64,000 nt of DNA from Channallabes apus (Eukaryota > Chordata > Actinopteri > Siluriformes > Clariidae): assembly GCA_030522415.1 (NCBI GenBank), contig CM060125.1, positions 3,530,401 to 3,594,400 of the forward strand, read 5' to 3'. Positions 48,404 to 59,586 of this stretch are shown here, piece after piece. The notes below the pieces were generated by a model. That model was not told the DNA's origin. It saw only the letters and a list, made by a program, of their open reading frames with translations, and made no database searches. How positions within the stretch are numbered: position 1 is the first letter of the stretch; each line of letters begins with the position of its first letter. Position numbers and translations under genes: made by a program.

Positions 48404-50471
48404 AGGATAATTGTGCATAAAAAACAAAAATCTAGCATAGCCGTTGCAAAAATCAGACGTATCAGATTTTCCATTACCTGATTTTTTTTTCACAGAGCTG
48501 CTTGCAATTTTTTATTTTTTTTTACAATAAAGCATGTGAGCCTCAATAATTAATACTTGCTGTTAAGTTTTTGCCCCCTTTTTATTTGAACATGTCTAGG
48601 ATCTACAGGACTAAAGCTAACAGGTGTCTCACACGCTTTGGCATGATGAGCCTACTATTAATCCCCATGTCCCTTTAGGCCTGTTGTAAAGCCAGACCCC
48701 AACTGTCTGCACATTGTTATATCAGCAACCTGTTACTAAGACAGCAAACAAGGCAACTATAACTATACCGCACACCCACATACCTTTCCTTGACTCAAAT
48801 TGTGTTTGATTGTGCAGACATGATTTTTTTTTCAATCTTTTAATTGACACACACTGTCTGGCTTGTCATAGTTGATGATTTCATTAACAATCAAAATCCA
48901 CACATTCCAGAGGAAAAAAAGCCTGTCTGTCAGCACAATAATGATGTTGTTTATGTACCACTCTGTCTGTCTGAGGCACCTGGCACAAGTGTGAATAACA
49001 CACATATAAAATCACTCTTTGTCACAGACTGGTTGATCCTCAGCAGGATCTGGCCCTCACATCTCACTGCTTCGAACTTGGAGTTGACCCTCAGAATTGG
49101 GTAAAAGTGATTGTTTGTGTAGTGAAGGCAGAGGTGTTGTGTTTCGGCTGCCGTGTGATGTGAATGGGCCAAAGGGAGGGTCAATGCGAACGGGACATGG
49201 ACATTGCAGGAAGCCCCCGAGAGCCCATTTCCAAACAAAGATGTCCGGCTTCTACAGCTACCCCTCCCTATGTAATGTGAAGCAGCTGTGGCTTCACTTT
49301 GCGTGATACACCGAGACTCCAATTAATGGGGAGGAGGACATGTTGACCTACAAAACCGAGGAGCACAACAAGCCCTGTAACTACAAACAGGTTTTGCTCT
49401 TACAAAAAAAAAAATGCTTCTCTCTAGGGAAGGGGACATATTCGGAACGAAACCAGAGAAGAACTGTGACCTCTTCGCCTCTTGTCACTTCACACTGACT
49501 CCTGTAATCCACTTCCCTTTTTTAAGAGGTGTTGCTCTTGTCATCTCTTCATCCAGGGAGACATTGAATACCAACTCGCACAGTTGCTGTCTTCTTACAT
49601 ATTTCTACGTCTGTCTGATTGAACGTCTGAGAATCGGATTACAACCTCACAAATTTTGTGTCAGCAAAGTATGCATGTATAAAAGATGTATTAAATAATA
49701 TCTATACACACAGCACTAGAAAACAGAACAAAACAAAAAGCCCACTTCCAAACCAGATCCCAATAATTACGTATGAATATAACATCATGTGGAACATACT
49801 GAAATAATTTATTTTTTCACAGGACAGTTTAACGAGTTTCAGTTGCTTTTAACAAAAAAATATACAATCCTTATCTCCGCTTAAATAGATCTGTTCAATA
49901 TTACTGTGATGATGGTAAAACCTGGATTTATTCAAGCTGTTCTTGTAAACGAATTATTATCTGATATTTGACTTAAAGCAAACATGTCAAGTGTGGCTTT
50001 AGATTTATGCTCAGTACACTAAACAGGGTTTGGTCTGCATTAGGGTTGAACCATTAGTCAGAGATGTGGTCATGATTTTCCTCAATTATTCGGTGGGTTT
50101 TCTGCACACTTATCTGTTTGGCTCACTTGAAATAATGCTGTTTATCACACTGATGCATTAAACTACCAGTCATTATGTATATTTAAACACTTTTGTAGTA
50201 AGGTGTAATTATAAACCCTATTGAATAGAATTGGTATCTCTGGGTGATGTCTGTAATAATCCGTTTACATGCCTTCTCCATGATAAAACTCTTGCATCTG
50301 GATGGAAATTTATTATGTATATTTTTTTAAATCAACACAGGCAGGATGAGTTTACGACCTCATAAGTCAACATAAATATACTGTAGCATAATGATTAAGG
50401 AATTTATATCATTACAACAACTCACTTTTGTTTTTAAATCTACGTATTGCATGATATTGAGGAATGTGAAT
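48404..50471. other. Intergenic stretch, no gene recognised
   Basis: 2.1 kb without a named repeat. A 123-codon - strand frame (48951-49322) has no domain and overlaps open frames on the other strand. 48950-49400 is less AT-rich than the flanks. Confidence 0.5.
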
Positions 50472-50697
50472 GGCGGCACGGTGGCTTAGTGGTTAGCAGT
50501 TAGCACTGTGGCCTTGCCCCTCCAGGTCCTGGGTTTGATTCCCAGCAGATGAATGCTGACCGAAGGTTCTACCCTGGTTAATTGGAATAAATGCAATGCT
50601 CACCATTGGCCTCCGTGGTCCCTAATTAGACTACAGAGATTCATCTATCTACAGTAGGAGGTGAATGTAAAGTGGCTTTGTACAACTACTACTACTT
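50472..50697 (+). mobile_element. tRNA-headed SINE, family D
   Basis: Head GGCGGCACGGTGGCTTAGTG with a local duplication of GTTAGCA and a B box GGTTTGATTCCC. The body ATGCTGACCGAAGG, AATGCAATGCTCACCATTGG differs from family A, and the tail is (ACT)n near 50684-50693. So it shares the head but not the body. Confidence 0.65.
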
Positions 50698-50849
50698 CAG
50701 TGCTCCATTTACTGTAAATCCAACCCCAAACAAATATAATTGTATTGTACAAATTTAAGTATATTTGTCTCATCATTCATAGTTTTTTTCAGTGTTGAAT
50801 AAAACAAAAAAATGGGCAAACAACAGCTTTCCTTATTTTGAGAAAGCGG

Positions 50850-50915
50850 TGTTCTTGGTGTGTTTCCTCTGGGTGCTCTAAAGACATGCAGGTAAGGCTA
50901 ATTGGCATTATTACC
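50850..50915 (+). repeat. Fragment of SINE family A body
   Basis: CTTGGTGTGTTTCCTCTGGG, TGCTC, AAAGACATGCAGGTAAGGCT and AATTGGCATT keep the order of the family A body with a small deletion. Confidence 0.6.
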
Positions 50916-51030
50916 AAAAACTTTTGAATCACAATCCGGGATTGAGCTTGTAACTCGACGCCACCAAAATTATGGTTATTTCTCTAGGATTGGGAGTTCC
51001 CGATGCCGATTTGCTGGATGGCATGTGGAC

Positions 51031-52162
51031 TAGTGTTGGGTATCGTTTGGGTTTTTTTCGATACCGGTGCCAAATCGATATTTTGAAATCGGTACCGGTG
51101 CCAAAACGGTGCCTGAACCGATACTTTTAAGCCAAAAAATTATAGTGGATGACTCAAGAATGAATTTTTATTGAACAAAAAATTTTATGCTTAAAATTGA
51201 ACAATATATTAAAAGTTTAAAGTATATATGAATATGTAAGCTTCAAATTTTAGCAATTCTTTTGCAGAAATTTCACCATATTTGCCTTTTCTGTCAAAAT
51301 ATGACACCTTTCCTGACTTATTGCCCTGCACAGGACATGTATAGCCTTCTTTACAATGGTAAATGGGGTCACTGTTGTAGTTGTACACTGTTGTAGTGCT
51401 ACTAGTACTAGCTGGAAAGCCATAATTATAAACAGAATCCATGTTACATTAGTTTTTTACAAATCGTTTGACTATTTGTTAGCATGAATGTAAGATTTGC
51501 ATTTTGCTATTAACGTTACATTATCCTACTACTGACCCGCGGAAAGGCTGCTGACGTCATCATAATCGGTGACTCCTTTTTGCTACAGTTTGTGTGACTG
51601 GGACTGAGGGTCGTCCACACTGATAGCGCCAGCTGTTGTCCACAAGCTGTTAAACACGGTGCCTCCGCCTGCTTTTAACTTTATTCCGTCTGCCCTCGAA
51701 TGTTTCAGTAGATTTAACGTGTTTCCGCCTTTACACGCAACTACTGTAAGACATTCGCTGCACGTCGCGGTGCCGGAATCCTTTCTTGTGAAATACAGCC
51801 ACACTTTCGACTGTTTAGTTTTAGGCATTTTAACGAGAGTTGTTTACTTTAGCATGCTAAGCTATCGGTAGACCGCCTGCTGCCGTCAGAGCGAGTGTAA
51901 CGTTAGTTACTGCATTCACGCGCATGTCGGATGGTCTCTCATTTCCGGATGATTTGTGCTTTTAATTTTTTTATTTAATCTAATAAACGATTAATCTACA
52001 AAAATATATGAATCTAGAGAACAAATATTTCAATCGACAGTTCAGGCATTTAAGTGGCACCGAAATGAGGCACCGAAATTCGCGTTTCTGTTTCGGTCCG
52101 GTACATACCGGTTCTATAGGTACCGGTGCCGTATTGGCACCGGGTTTCGGTACCCAACCCTA
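51031..52162 (-). mobile_element. hAT-type element keeping only a BED-finger ORF
   Basis: A perfect 8-bp duplication ATGTGGAC (51023-51030 and 52163-52170) flanks ends TAGTGTTGGGTA and TACCCAACCCTA. Subterminal GATACCGGTGCC/GGTACCGGTGCC motifs occur repeatedly on both sides. An 8-bp duplication and a BED-finger N-terminus point to the hAT superfamily. At 1132 bp it is far too short for a full transposase, so it is non-autonomous. Confidence 0.9.
51583..51828 (-). pseudogene. BED-type zinc-finger N-terminus of a hAT transposase
   Basis: 81 codons start MPKTKQSKVWLYFTRKDSGT, then ATCSECLTVVACKGGNTLNL and LLKHSRADGIKLK. The C-x2-C pair and first His are there, but the second zinc-binding His expected after KH is not (it reads ADG), probably due to a small deletion. 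BED fingers bind the element's ends. The catalytic hAT core is missing. Confidence 0.82.
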
Positions 52163-52196
52163 ATGTGGACAGGCCAAAATACAAATCAGTCAATCA

Positions 52197-52197
<1 letters not shown>

Positions 52198-52275
<78 letters not shown>

Positions 52276-52296
52276 CATCCATCCATCCATCCATCC
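52198..52296. repeat. (ATCT)n then (ATCC)n microsatellite
   Basis: About 19 ATCT units (52198-52274) turn into about five ATCC units, ending at the left arm of a foldback. Confidence 0.95.
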
Positions 52297-52514
52297 AGGA
52301 GCAAGACTCAAACCCTGAAGCCATAATGCAACAGTAACCACTATGTCACGGCACTGTGTGTAAATAAATGAATAAACAAAAAAATATAAAATAGTATCTA
52401 TCTAGCTATAGATGCTGCTTTATATTTTTTTGTTTATTCATTTATTTACACACAGTACAGTGACTTAGTCTTTACTGGTTAGTGTTGCGTTTGGGGTTTG
52501 AGTCTTGCCCCTGG
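52295..52514. repeat. Foldback: 96-bp arms with 28-bp loop
   Basis: The left arm 52295-52390 (CCAGGAGCAAGACTCAAACC..AAAAAAATATAAA) pairs with the right arm 52419-52514. The loop-near 35 bases, including TGTGTGTAAATAAATGAATA, match almost perfectly, while the outer part has several mismatches. The right arm (TTACTGGTTAGTG, GGTTTGAGTCTTG) resembles a worn SINE head with A and B boxes, so the structure may be two copies of a SINE-like repeat head to head. Confidence 0.85.
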
Positions 52515-54279
52515 TCTGTGTGGATGTGCAAATTGTCCTGCAATGGGTAAACTGACCACAGGATACAGCCTTTTCATACACCTATTCATAAAGATCTAAA
52601 GAAATACCTAGGAGTCTGTATCAAAAATATATATAAAGTGAATACAGCATGCAAATGCTTATTGGGATTTGCTGCTGTGAGTATCACACTCAGAATTTCC
52701 TCTACAAATCACCTCTGTATGTTATTAATATTTTTCATCATCATTCTACTGTAGATGTGATGGTTTTAAGACACTCCCTGCATATGTGAAAGACAAATTC
52801 TGATAGGTCTACAGTATGATGCGATTGTGAACATGTCTGTTGGGATGCAGTAAGTGGGAATGACAGCTAGCTCAGTTAGCCACAAGCAGCTTCAACCACT
52901 CCACAGGTTACAGCCAGAGCACAAGGGAACTCCAGTTGAAACTAAACCCATTAACCACATGCTACTCTTTATATAGCAACATGAATGCTGCAGGATACGC
53001 ACAATGTGTGCATTTCAGCCATAGTTGTCATTGATGTTGGCAACCTTTGTCGACAGTCATGCCACAGATTAGAAGCAATTAATGTTTCACTGAGGCTGTA
53101 CCACAAATTTTGGGTAGCAGAATTACTTTTAGTTACTCAACGGCTCATACGTCAAAGACTGCCTAAAAAAAGCAGGAACTTGGGAATTTGTAGAGCCGCA
53201 GCTGCATATATCTAGTCATTAGAAATTTATGTACTAAAACATTTTCACAAACAGCTGTTCAAATTGCCAATTGTGGCAGTGACTCAAATTAACCACACTG
53301 CATAGCTACAGACACTCTTGATAATTAGCCGGCATGGCGCCCAGCCTCTTTTTTTTTTTTTTTTTATTGAAAAAAAACTTTCATATTGAAAGTTCCAAGT
53401 CTGGTAAGATTTCTCTGAAACCCAACACCCCCCTGTTTCCTCTGTCTTTTGACGTTGGACCCTCCTCAGTTATTTAGCTCTCTTTTTTTAAGTCAGGTTG
53501 AGGACATTAGCTTTTAAGCCTTACTGGCCAAGGTAAACTTAATTTGTATTGTGTACATATGGTTAAAAGTGCCTCCCTTGTAAAAGCGAAGGGGTGATGC
53601 CGTGGGCCAGACAGAGTGTGTGGAAATGAGCACTGTGTGCTAAGGCGTTGCGAGTTGAAGTGTCGCAGCCCCGCTGAGCCCCAGCTGGAGGGCTCTTATC
53701 AAGGCCTAAATGAGTGGAGGTGAGAAAAGACAGAGCCGGCAAGCAAAAGCAGGTCCACATTTTAGGAGTAGGGGGGTGAGCAAGATGCATGGGAGGGCAA
53801 CTCTACTGCTTTTAAGAAGGTTGTGATGGAGAATGAGGTCTTTGATGAGGTGGGGGGCGGGTGGCAGAGGGTTCTTACTTTGTACATCAAGGGTGTCAAC
53901 TAACCTGGGCCTGGGCTGAACAGTTCAGGGGTCTTTTAATTAATGTAGTAAAAATGGATTGGCCAAACAGTTGTCAGGTTTTTGATATGTTGTATCCTGT
54001 GTCACCATCATTTGACTTTACCACCTTAAAATCCCAGCTGGGGATGGGATTGGGGATGTACTGGGGAGGGTAAAATAACTGGGACATGTTTTACATTTTA
54101 CATTATCTAATGAAGCTACATTAAACGCTCATGGCGTTAGATGAGAAAGTCATCTTGAATAGTTTTGAATTCACAGGCCTTGTCAAGAGTTAATTTCTTG
54201 ACCTTTTTCATACGTATTAGACTATCACCTGTCTTGTCCAGAGGAAGAGGCGGTACAGAGTCAATACCCCTGTTAGTAC
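52515..54279. other. Intergenic stretch, no gene recognised
   Basis: 1.8 kb. A T run with an A run at 53349-53377 could form a hairpin. 53560-53800 is less AT-rich and not repetitive; a 75-codon - strand frame there has no domain. Confidence 0.5.
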
Positions 54280-55310
54280 TAGTACATCTACTACTACAGC
54301 TGTGTTCTTCCAACAGTGAAGCATGGAGGAGGAGAAGGTGTAATGGTATGCTTCCTGATGACACTGCTGGAGACTTATGGCGCTTTTCCACTGCATAGTA
54401 CGGCACGACACGGCTCAGTTCTACTCACTTTTGGGGGGTTATCCATTGGGAACAGTACATAGTACCTGGTCCTTTTTTCAGTACCACCTCGGCCGAGGTT
54501 CCAAGCGCGCCGAACCATTACCAAAACGTGACGTGTAAACTCCTCTGGTCACTGATTAGCCGGAGAAAATTGTCATTACTGCGTCACTGAACTTGCGACA
54601 CGAGACACAACAGAACCGCTATATTTAGAAACAGCCAGAGAAGGATCGGACGCACCATTTTGTATTAACTGTCGGCCTCTTTTGAAACAAACTCCTTCGT
54701 CTCGCTGTTAAAAACATCCACATGTCGAGAATGAAGAACACCATGCCGTCGATATGCTCCATTGTTGTGTGTTTGTTTGTGGGGCGTTTACGATGACGTC
54801 ACGGCAGTAGCGGCGCCGCGCGCGTGAGTAATCCCGCCCACGCTAAAGTGTTACTACACTGCAGTGGAAGCGCAAACCGAGCCAAACTGCGCCGAATCCG
54901 AAGTGAGTTGAACTGTGTCGTGCCGTACTATGCAGTGGAAAAGAGGCATTAGTCAAAATTGGGGACTTACTTAACCAGCATGGCTACAACAACATTTTGC
55001 AGAAACATCCCATCCCATCTGGTTTGCATTTGGTGGGACCATCATTTGCTTTCCAACTGGACAATGACCCAATGCACACCTCGAGGTTATGTAAGAGCTA
55101 TTTGTCCAAAAAAGAGAGTGATCGAGTTCTGCATTAAATAACCTGTCCTCCGCAACCTCCCCCAATCTAAATTCGATTGTTGGAAAACCATTTCACCTTT
55201 TTACCTCATGAGCCTGACTGAGAGAATGCCAAGAGTGTGCGAAGCTGTCATCAAAGAAGGGTAGCTATAAAACATATTCTACGACATTTAACAGATTTTT
55301 GTTGACTACA
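54280..55310 (+). pseudogene. Tc1-like transposase relic split by a MITE
   Basis: Left of the MITE, TVKHGGGEGVMVCFLMTLLE is the conserved block between the first and second catalytic Asp. Right of it follow LLNQHGYNNILQKHPIPSG, LVGPSFAFQLDNDPMHTSRL (second Asp) and CKSYLSKKESDRVL, then a frame-broken C-terminus with ERMPRVCEAVIKE. The first Asp and N-terminal half are not found. It is inactive. Confidence 0.75.
54378..54948. mobile_element. Harbinger-like MITE, TTA duplication
   Basis: Inverted ends TGGCGCTTTTCCACTGCATA (then GTACGGCACGACACGG) and their complement GTGTCGTGCCGTACTATGCA (then GTGGAAAAGAGGCA) span about 36 bp. TTA lies at 54375-54377 and 54949-54951, the 3-bp target typical of PIF/Harbinger. 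The interior of about 500 bp is GC-richer (GGCGCCGCGCGCG near 54813) and has no transposase. It sits within the Tc1 relic and is therefore younger than it. Confidence 0.88.
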
Positions 55311-55365
55311 GAATTCCATACTGTATTTGTTTTGTCATAATTTCAATGTCATCAGTTTTAATATA

Positions 55366-55604
55366 TTCATTCATTCATTCATTTTCTATACCGCTTAATC
55401 CTGTGTTCAGGGTCGCGGGGGACCTGGAGCCTATCCCAGGAGACTTCGAGCACTAGGCGGGGTACACCCTGGACAGGGTGCCAATCAATCGCAGGGCACA
55501 CACACATACACACACTCACACACCCAATCACACACTACGGGCAATTTAGGAACGCCAATTAGCCTAACCTGCATATCTTTGGACTGTGGGAGGAAACCGG
55601 AGTA
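55366..55604 (-). mobile_element. SINE family A (copy 7), lacking the tRNA head
   Basis: Starts with (ATTC)n and matches the tail half and body up to AACCGGAGTACT. The head with A and B boxes is missing, so it is either 5'-truncated at insertion or cut by a later deletion. Confidence 0.88.
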
Positions 55605-55922
55605 CTTCGGAGTTCAGTCTTTGCTTGTCCTTTGCTTTTTCCTCTTGGTTTTTAACAGGTCTAACTGGTAGAACAAACCAATGTGGGTTCTGTTACTGAT
55701 AAAATTTGTAGGCCAACCTTAAGTATCCTCCTCGTCTGCTCTGAGGTCAGTTGAGAATCAATCATCCTTTCAGATTGACGAATTGGAATGCAGGGGTTTT
55801 TCACATAGTAGACTACATTCCATGGGGACATTATCGATTTAAAACTGAAGATCCTACAGAGTATGGGAAGTTTCTGAAAAGTCTGAATCTACTGCAGACT
55901 TATGGTCATGTTTGAATATGCT
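55605..55922. other. Short unassigned stretch
   Basis: No gene or named repeat recognised. Confidence 0.5.
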
Positions 55923-55928
55923 CCTTAT

Positions 55929-56160
55929 ATTAAGCCTTTATTTGTCACATATACTTTATTGCACAGTGAAATCCTTTCTTCACATATCCCAGCGTAACTG
56001 GGGTCAGAGCACAGGCTCAGCCATGATACAGCGCCCTGGAGCAGACATGGTTAAGGGCCTTGCTCAAGGGCCCAACAATGGCAAGCTAGTGGAGCCGGGG
56101 CTCGAACCACCGATCTCCTGATCAGTAACCCAGTGCCTTAACCCTCTGATCCACCACTGC
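55929..56160 (-). mobile_element. tRNA-derived SINE, family C (minus strand)
   Basis: The right side, GGGCTCGAACCACCGATCTC to AACCCTCTGATCCACCACTG, is the reverse complement of a tRNA-like head with B box GGTTCGAGCCC. The left side is the tail with TTTGTCACATATAC and CATATCCCAGCGTAAC, shared with the fragment in the nnt intron. CCTTAT at 55923-55928 and 56161-56166 may be a short target duplication. Confidence 0.8.
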
Positions 56161-56419
56161 CCTTATGTGTTTTGTCCAGAAATGCATGATCGTGTAAGCA
56201 AAATAAACTAGATATTATAACAGCAACAACATCATAAACAATATAAACAATCAAGCGGTTACTTCGCTAAATCAGATACCATTATGGTGCTGAAAAAATA
56301 AGGATGATTATATGTGATGTACAGTAATCATCCCTCTCCTTAAATGTCGACAACTGACAATCATACCCATATATGGGTTTTCTTCACACTGTTGCACATA
56401 ATTGTCTAGGGTGTCTCAG

Positions 56420-56690
56420 TAGGCTGTAGCATCAAGAATTCCCCTTTACTTTGACAAAACGGATACCTGTGCACACAGTGAGATCCATAAAGACATGGTT
56501 TGCCAAATTTGGAGTGGAAGAAGCAATTGTGGTAAAGCATCGTCACATGATCTGTCTGTGCAAGCATCGAATGACAGTGGAAAAGCTGTGGTCTGTAAGT
56601 GCTGTAACCAACCGACACATCACTCTGACCAATTTCATAGAAGAAAGACTGCACATTGTAGACACATGTGGACTTTATTACTGGAGCAGA
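56420..56690 (+). pseudogene. Possible Tc1-like transposase relic
   Basis: CCTGTGCACACAGTGAGATC, CATAAAGACATGGTTTGCCA and TTTGGAGTGGAAGAA resemble the 3' part of a fish Tc1-like transposase gene. The frame is broken and the second half is not recognisable. Weak evidence. Confidence 0.35.
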
Positions 56691-57604
56691 TGCTGAAAAT
56701 AAGTTTTCTACTTTCAACTGCATGTTGCAATGAATTGGAAAAAAAAGTGAAAAGAGAGAAAAAAATAGAAGGAGGATATTGGAAAGAAAGCTGAGAAGAT
56801 GAGAGATAAGGAAATTGAAGTCAATGAGAGAATCCCGAGTGAGCTTAGTAGTGCTTTCTGCTGTCTTATTCTCCCTGTCTTTATGAAATTTGCCTCTTAC
56901 TTATCCAAGACCCACGCGCCCTCCTTTCCACCTCCCACTGACATGCACGGTGCTTAGTTTACACCGTATTTCATTCATGGATACTATATTGGTTCCTTTT
57001 CATTTTTTTTTTTACAATGTCATGCAACACTATACCCATCCTGTCTCCACTGGCCTTGTCCTGCTGCCTCCCCTCAATCACGACACTAATCACTTACAGT
57101 TGGTCACAGAGTAAATGGAGGCCACTTGAAACCCTCCATTTCTAAATGTGACCACACAAAAAGTATGCCACTGTTCAAGGAGAGTGAAAAAATCCTGTCC
57201 CTGCTCTCGATTCTGGGGTTTAGTGAAAGAATGAAAAAGTAAAAGTAATGGGTACATAATGTTTATAGTTCTGCATGATGTCTGTTGAGTTTACAAATTA
57301 TTGTAGTTTTCTCCCCCCATTTTATTATATTTAAAATTAGGTATTTCAATATAATTACATATTATATTGTTTGTGAAAACAAATATTTCAATGCGTTCAT
57401 TGGTACTGATCATGATTATTATCTTTGCTTGTGTCATGTTACAGCTAAAACTGGGGACATGAGGCCCGAAAATGTTTATTGCATACATATGTGGCAACCA
57501 TGTGTTTTATATTTGCATCTTAAAAGAGACTCTTGAAATGTGTAGGTTTGGCATTTTTGTCTTAGTTTATAAAATTTTTTTGAACAAGCGACAAACCATT
57601 AACA
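56691..57604. other. Intergenic stretch, no gene recognised
   Basis: AT-rich with a T run at about 57005. No named repeat. Confidence 0.5.
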
Positions 57605-58183
57605 TGCACCAATTAGCCATAACATTATGACCATTGACAGGTGAAGTCATCTGTGTCCATCACCAAAAGCACCCACAATGGGCACATGAACATCAGAACT
57701 GGACCACAGAGCAATGAAAGAATCTGATGAATCACTTCTTCTTTTACATCATGCGGATGGCTGGGTGCATGTGCATGCTTATCTGAGGAAGAAATGGAAA
57801 GACGGCAACCCGGCGGGGGAAGTATGATGCTGATCAATCCCTGCTATCCATTTCACCCAAATCAGGATGGGTTCCCCGTTAAGTCTGGTTCCTCTCAAGG
57901 TTTCTTCCTATTACCATCTCAGGGACGTCCTCGGCTTGCTCAGCTGGGACAATCTTATAATTTTGATTCATACACATACCCATTTCAAACCAACTTAAAT
58001 AATTATTTTCAGTTTGTAAAGCTGCTTAGCCATAGTCAATTGTCAAAAAAACAAACAAACAAACAAAAAAACTACAGCACATCTCCCGAGGTCCATGTCT
58101 GTGGGTCTAGGCTGTTTTGGTGACAAAAGAGGATTTACTAAATATTAAGTGGGCTGGTCATAATGTTATTGCTGATCAGTGCA
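57605..58183 (+). mobile_element. Tc1-like relic with inverted ends and LINE tail inside
   Basis: Ends TGCACCAATTAGCCATAACA..TTATGACC and GGTCATAATGTTATTGCTGA..TCAGTGCA are inverted repeats of a widespread fish Tc1-like family. The interior holds transposase scraps (ESDESSFFF-like text near 57722) up to GGGGGAAGTATGATG. From 57826 to about 58060 comes LINE tail sequence, then the Tc1 3' part CCCGAGGTCCATGTCTGTGG resumes. Confidence 0.75.
57826..58060 (+). repeat. LINE 3' end inserted in Tc1 relic
   Basis: GATGGGTTCCCCGTTAAGTC, TGGTTCCTCTCAAGGTTTCT, TCCTATTACCATCTCAGGGA and GTAAAGCTGCTTAGCCATAG form the known 3' end of a fish LINE, followed by (AAAC)n-like DNA at 58047-58070. The reverse-orientation tail at 41139-41230 is the same family. 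Confidence 0.7.
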
Positions 58184-58499
58184 TCTCCCTGGAGAAATAA
58201 ATGCATATGAATTCCTATTTATATAACAGCTAAAAGGGCAGTTGATGGTACTCCCCACAAATGAACTCAAAAACTGAAACTACCATTCAGGTCTGATGAC
58301 AATCAGCATAATGAGGACCTGTTTTACAGTAATAGGATATCATGACAATTTCACTACAGATTATCACATACTGTAGATGCACCCTGCCAAATTCCAGTTG
58401 GATCAGTCTTGCAGCTGTTGAGAAGATTAAACTCGGCCCGTATGTATGATCTTGCCCCAACCTTTGCAGACATCTTCATACACTAGTATAATCATGTAC
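58184..58499. other. Short unassigned stretch
   Basis: No gene or named repeat recognised. Confidence 0.5.
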
Positions 58500-58559
58500 T
58501 TCCAGTTTGGTTACATTCAACTATTTTGCAAACACAGTATAGATTTGCAAGTTAAAATC

Positions 58560-58800
58560 TTGTTTTTTAGATTTCCATAGTATGCCTGAGCCATGATCAA
58601 ACTGCTTGCTTCACTTCTGAATCACTGGCCTACCAGGAACTCCTTTAATATGCCAAACATGTGGATATCGCCTGGAGCAAGGTCAGGACTGTATGGGAGA
58701 TGTGGCAATAATCCCCAACCGAGGTCCTGTAATGTGTATTGGACAGTGTGAAGTTGTGCAATATCATGGCAAACCAGAATGTCTGTTTATCAAATCAGAT
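58560..58800 (-). pseudogene. mariner-type transposase relic (C-terminal catalytic part)
   Basis: On the - strand the text reads VCHDIAQLHTVQYTLQDLGW, then GLLPHLPYSPDLAPGDIHMF and GILKEFLVGQ. This matches the HDNARPH..YSPDLAPSD region of mariner transposases, with the third catalytic Asp in PGD. The second Asp is kept in CHDIAQLH. The rest of the protein is not recognisable. Dead copy. Confidence 0.75.
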
Positions 58801-59551
58801 TTATTCAGTAGTATTCACTCTAACATGGGTAGGAAATCCACATAAATAATTCTAGATTTTTCCCAAAAACATACTGGCCATAACTTTACCTGCAGATGCA
58901 GTTACTCTGAATTTTTTGGGGCATAGTAAGACTGTTCACTTCTACTGTTCGAAGGCAGAAAACGCTTTTGGTACCCAATGTGCACATTGTAAACATTGTA
59001 GTGGCATTCTAGCTACAGGCAAGCCACTCTTTCATAATGTTTAGTTTAATGATAACTAGTGATGATAGTAACACTGGTCCACTGAGGTTAGTCTAGATAC
59101 AGTCCTAACTAATTGTTAATGCATGTGATGTTGTTTATACACTTGTCACACTATTTTAGATACCCCTCCCTTCCCACCTTTTATTAATATATAAATCAAA
59201 CAGTTTTCAACACTCATGCCTTGCATCCTCAAACCCGCTGTCTCTAATTTTGGATCCCACCCTCTTGTCTCATAGTAAGTAATTAGCGTAATGTAGCGTG
59301 TCATAGTGTAGATGTCATGAAAATGTTGCAGGAAGGTCTTGTTTTGAGAGGAACCAGACTTTTCAGGGTCTTTGGGATTTTGCTCGTCTGTGAGCAGGTG
59401 ATAAAAAGGAAACATCATGATCAAGTCAAGGCCAGATGTCCATGCTGGTGTTTGGTAATGACGCCATGTGGCCTTGAAGAGGAGCATTCTCAGAAACAGC
59501 AGTGCTTCAAAGCCCGCCGGCTCACTCGTTGTGTTTATCCGTCACATGCAC

Positions 59552-59586
<35 letters not shown>

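Noticed and set aside
48951..49322. 123-codon - strand frame as a possible gene
   Set aside because: No domain, no splice context, and open frames also exist on the other strand in the same interval.
52198..52296. CRISPR-like array
   Set aside because: The repeats are uninterrupted tetranucleotides without spacers, in a vertebrate genome.
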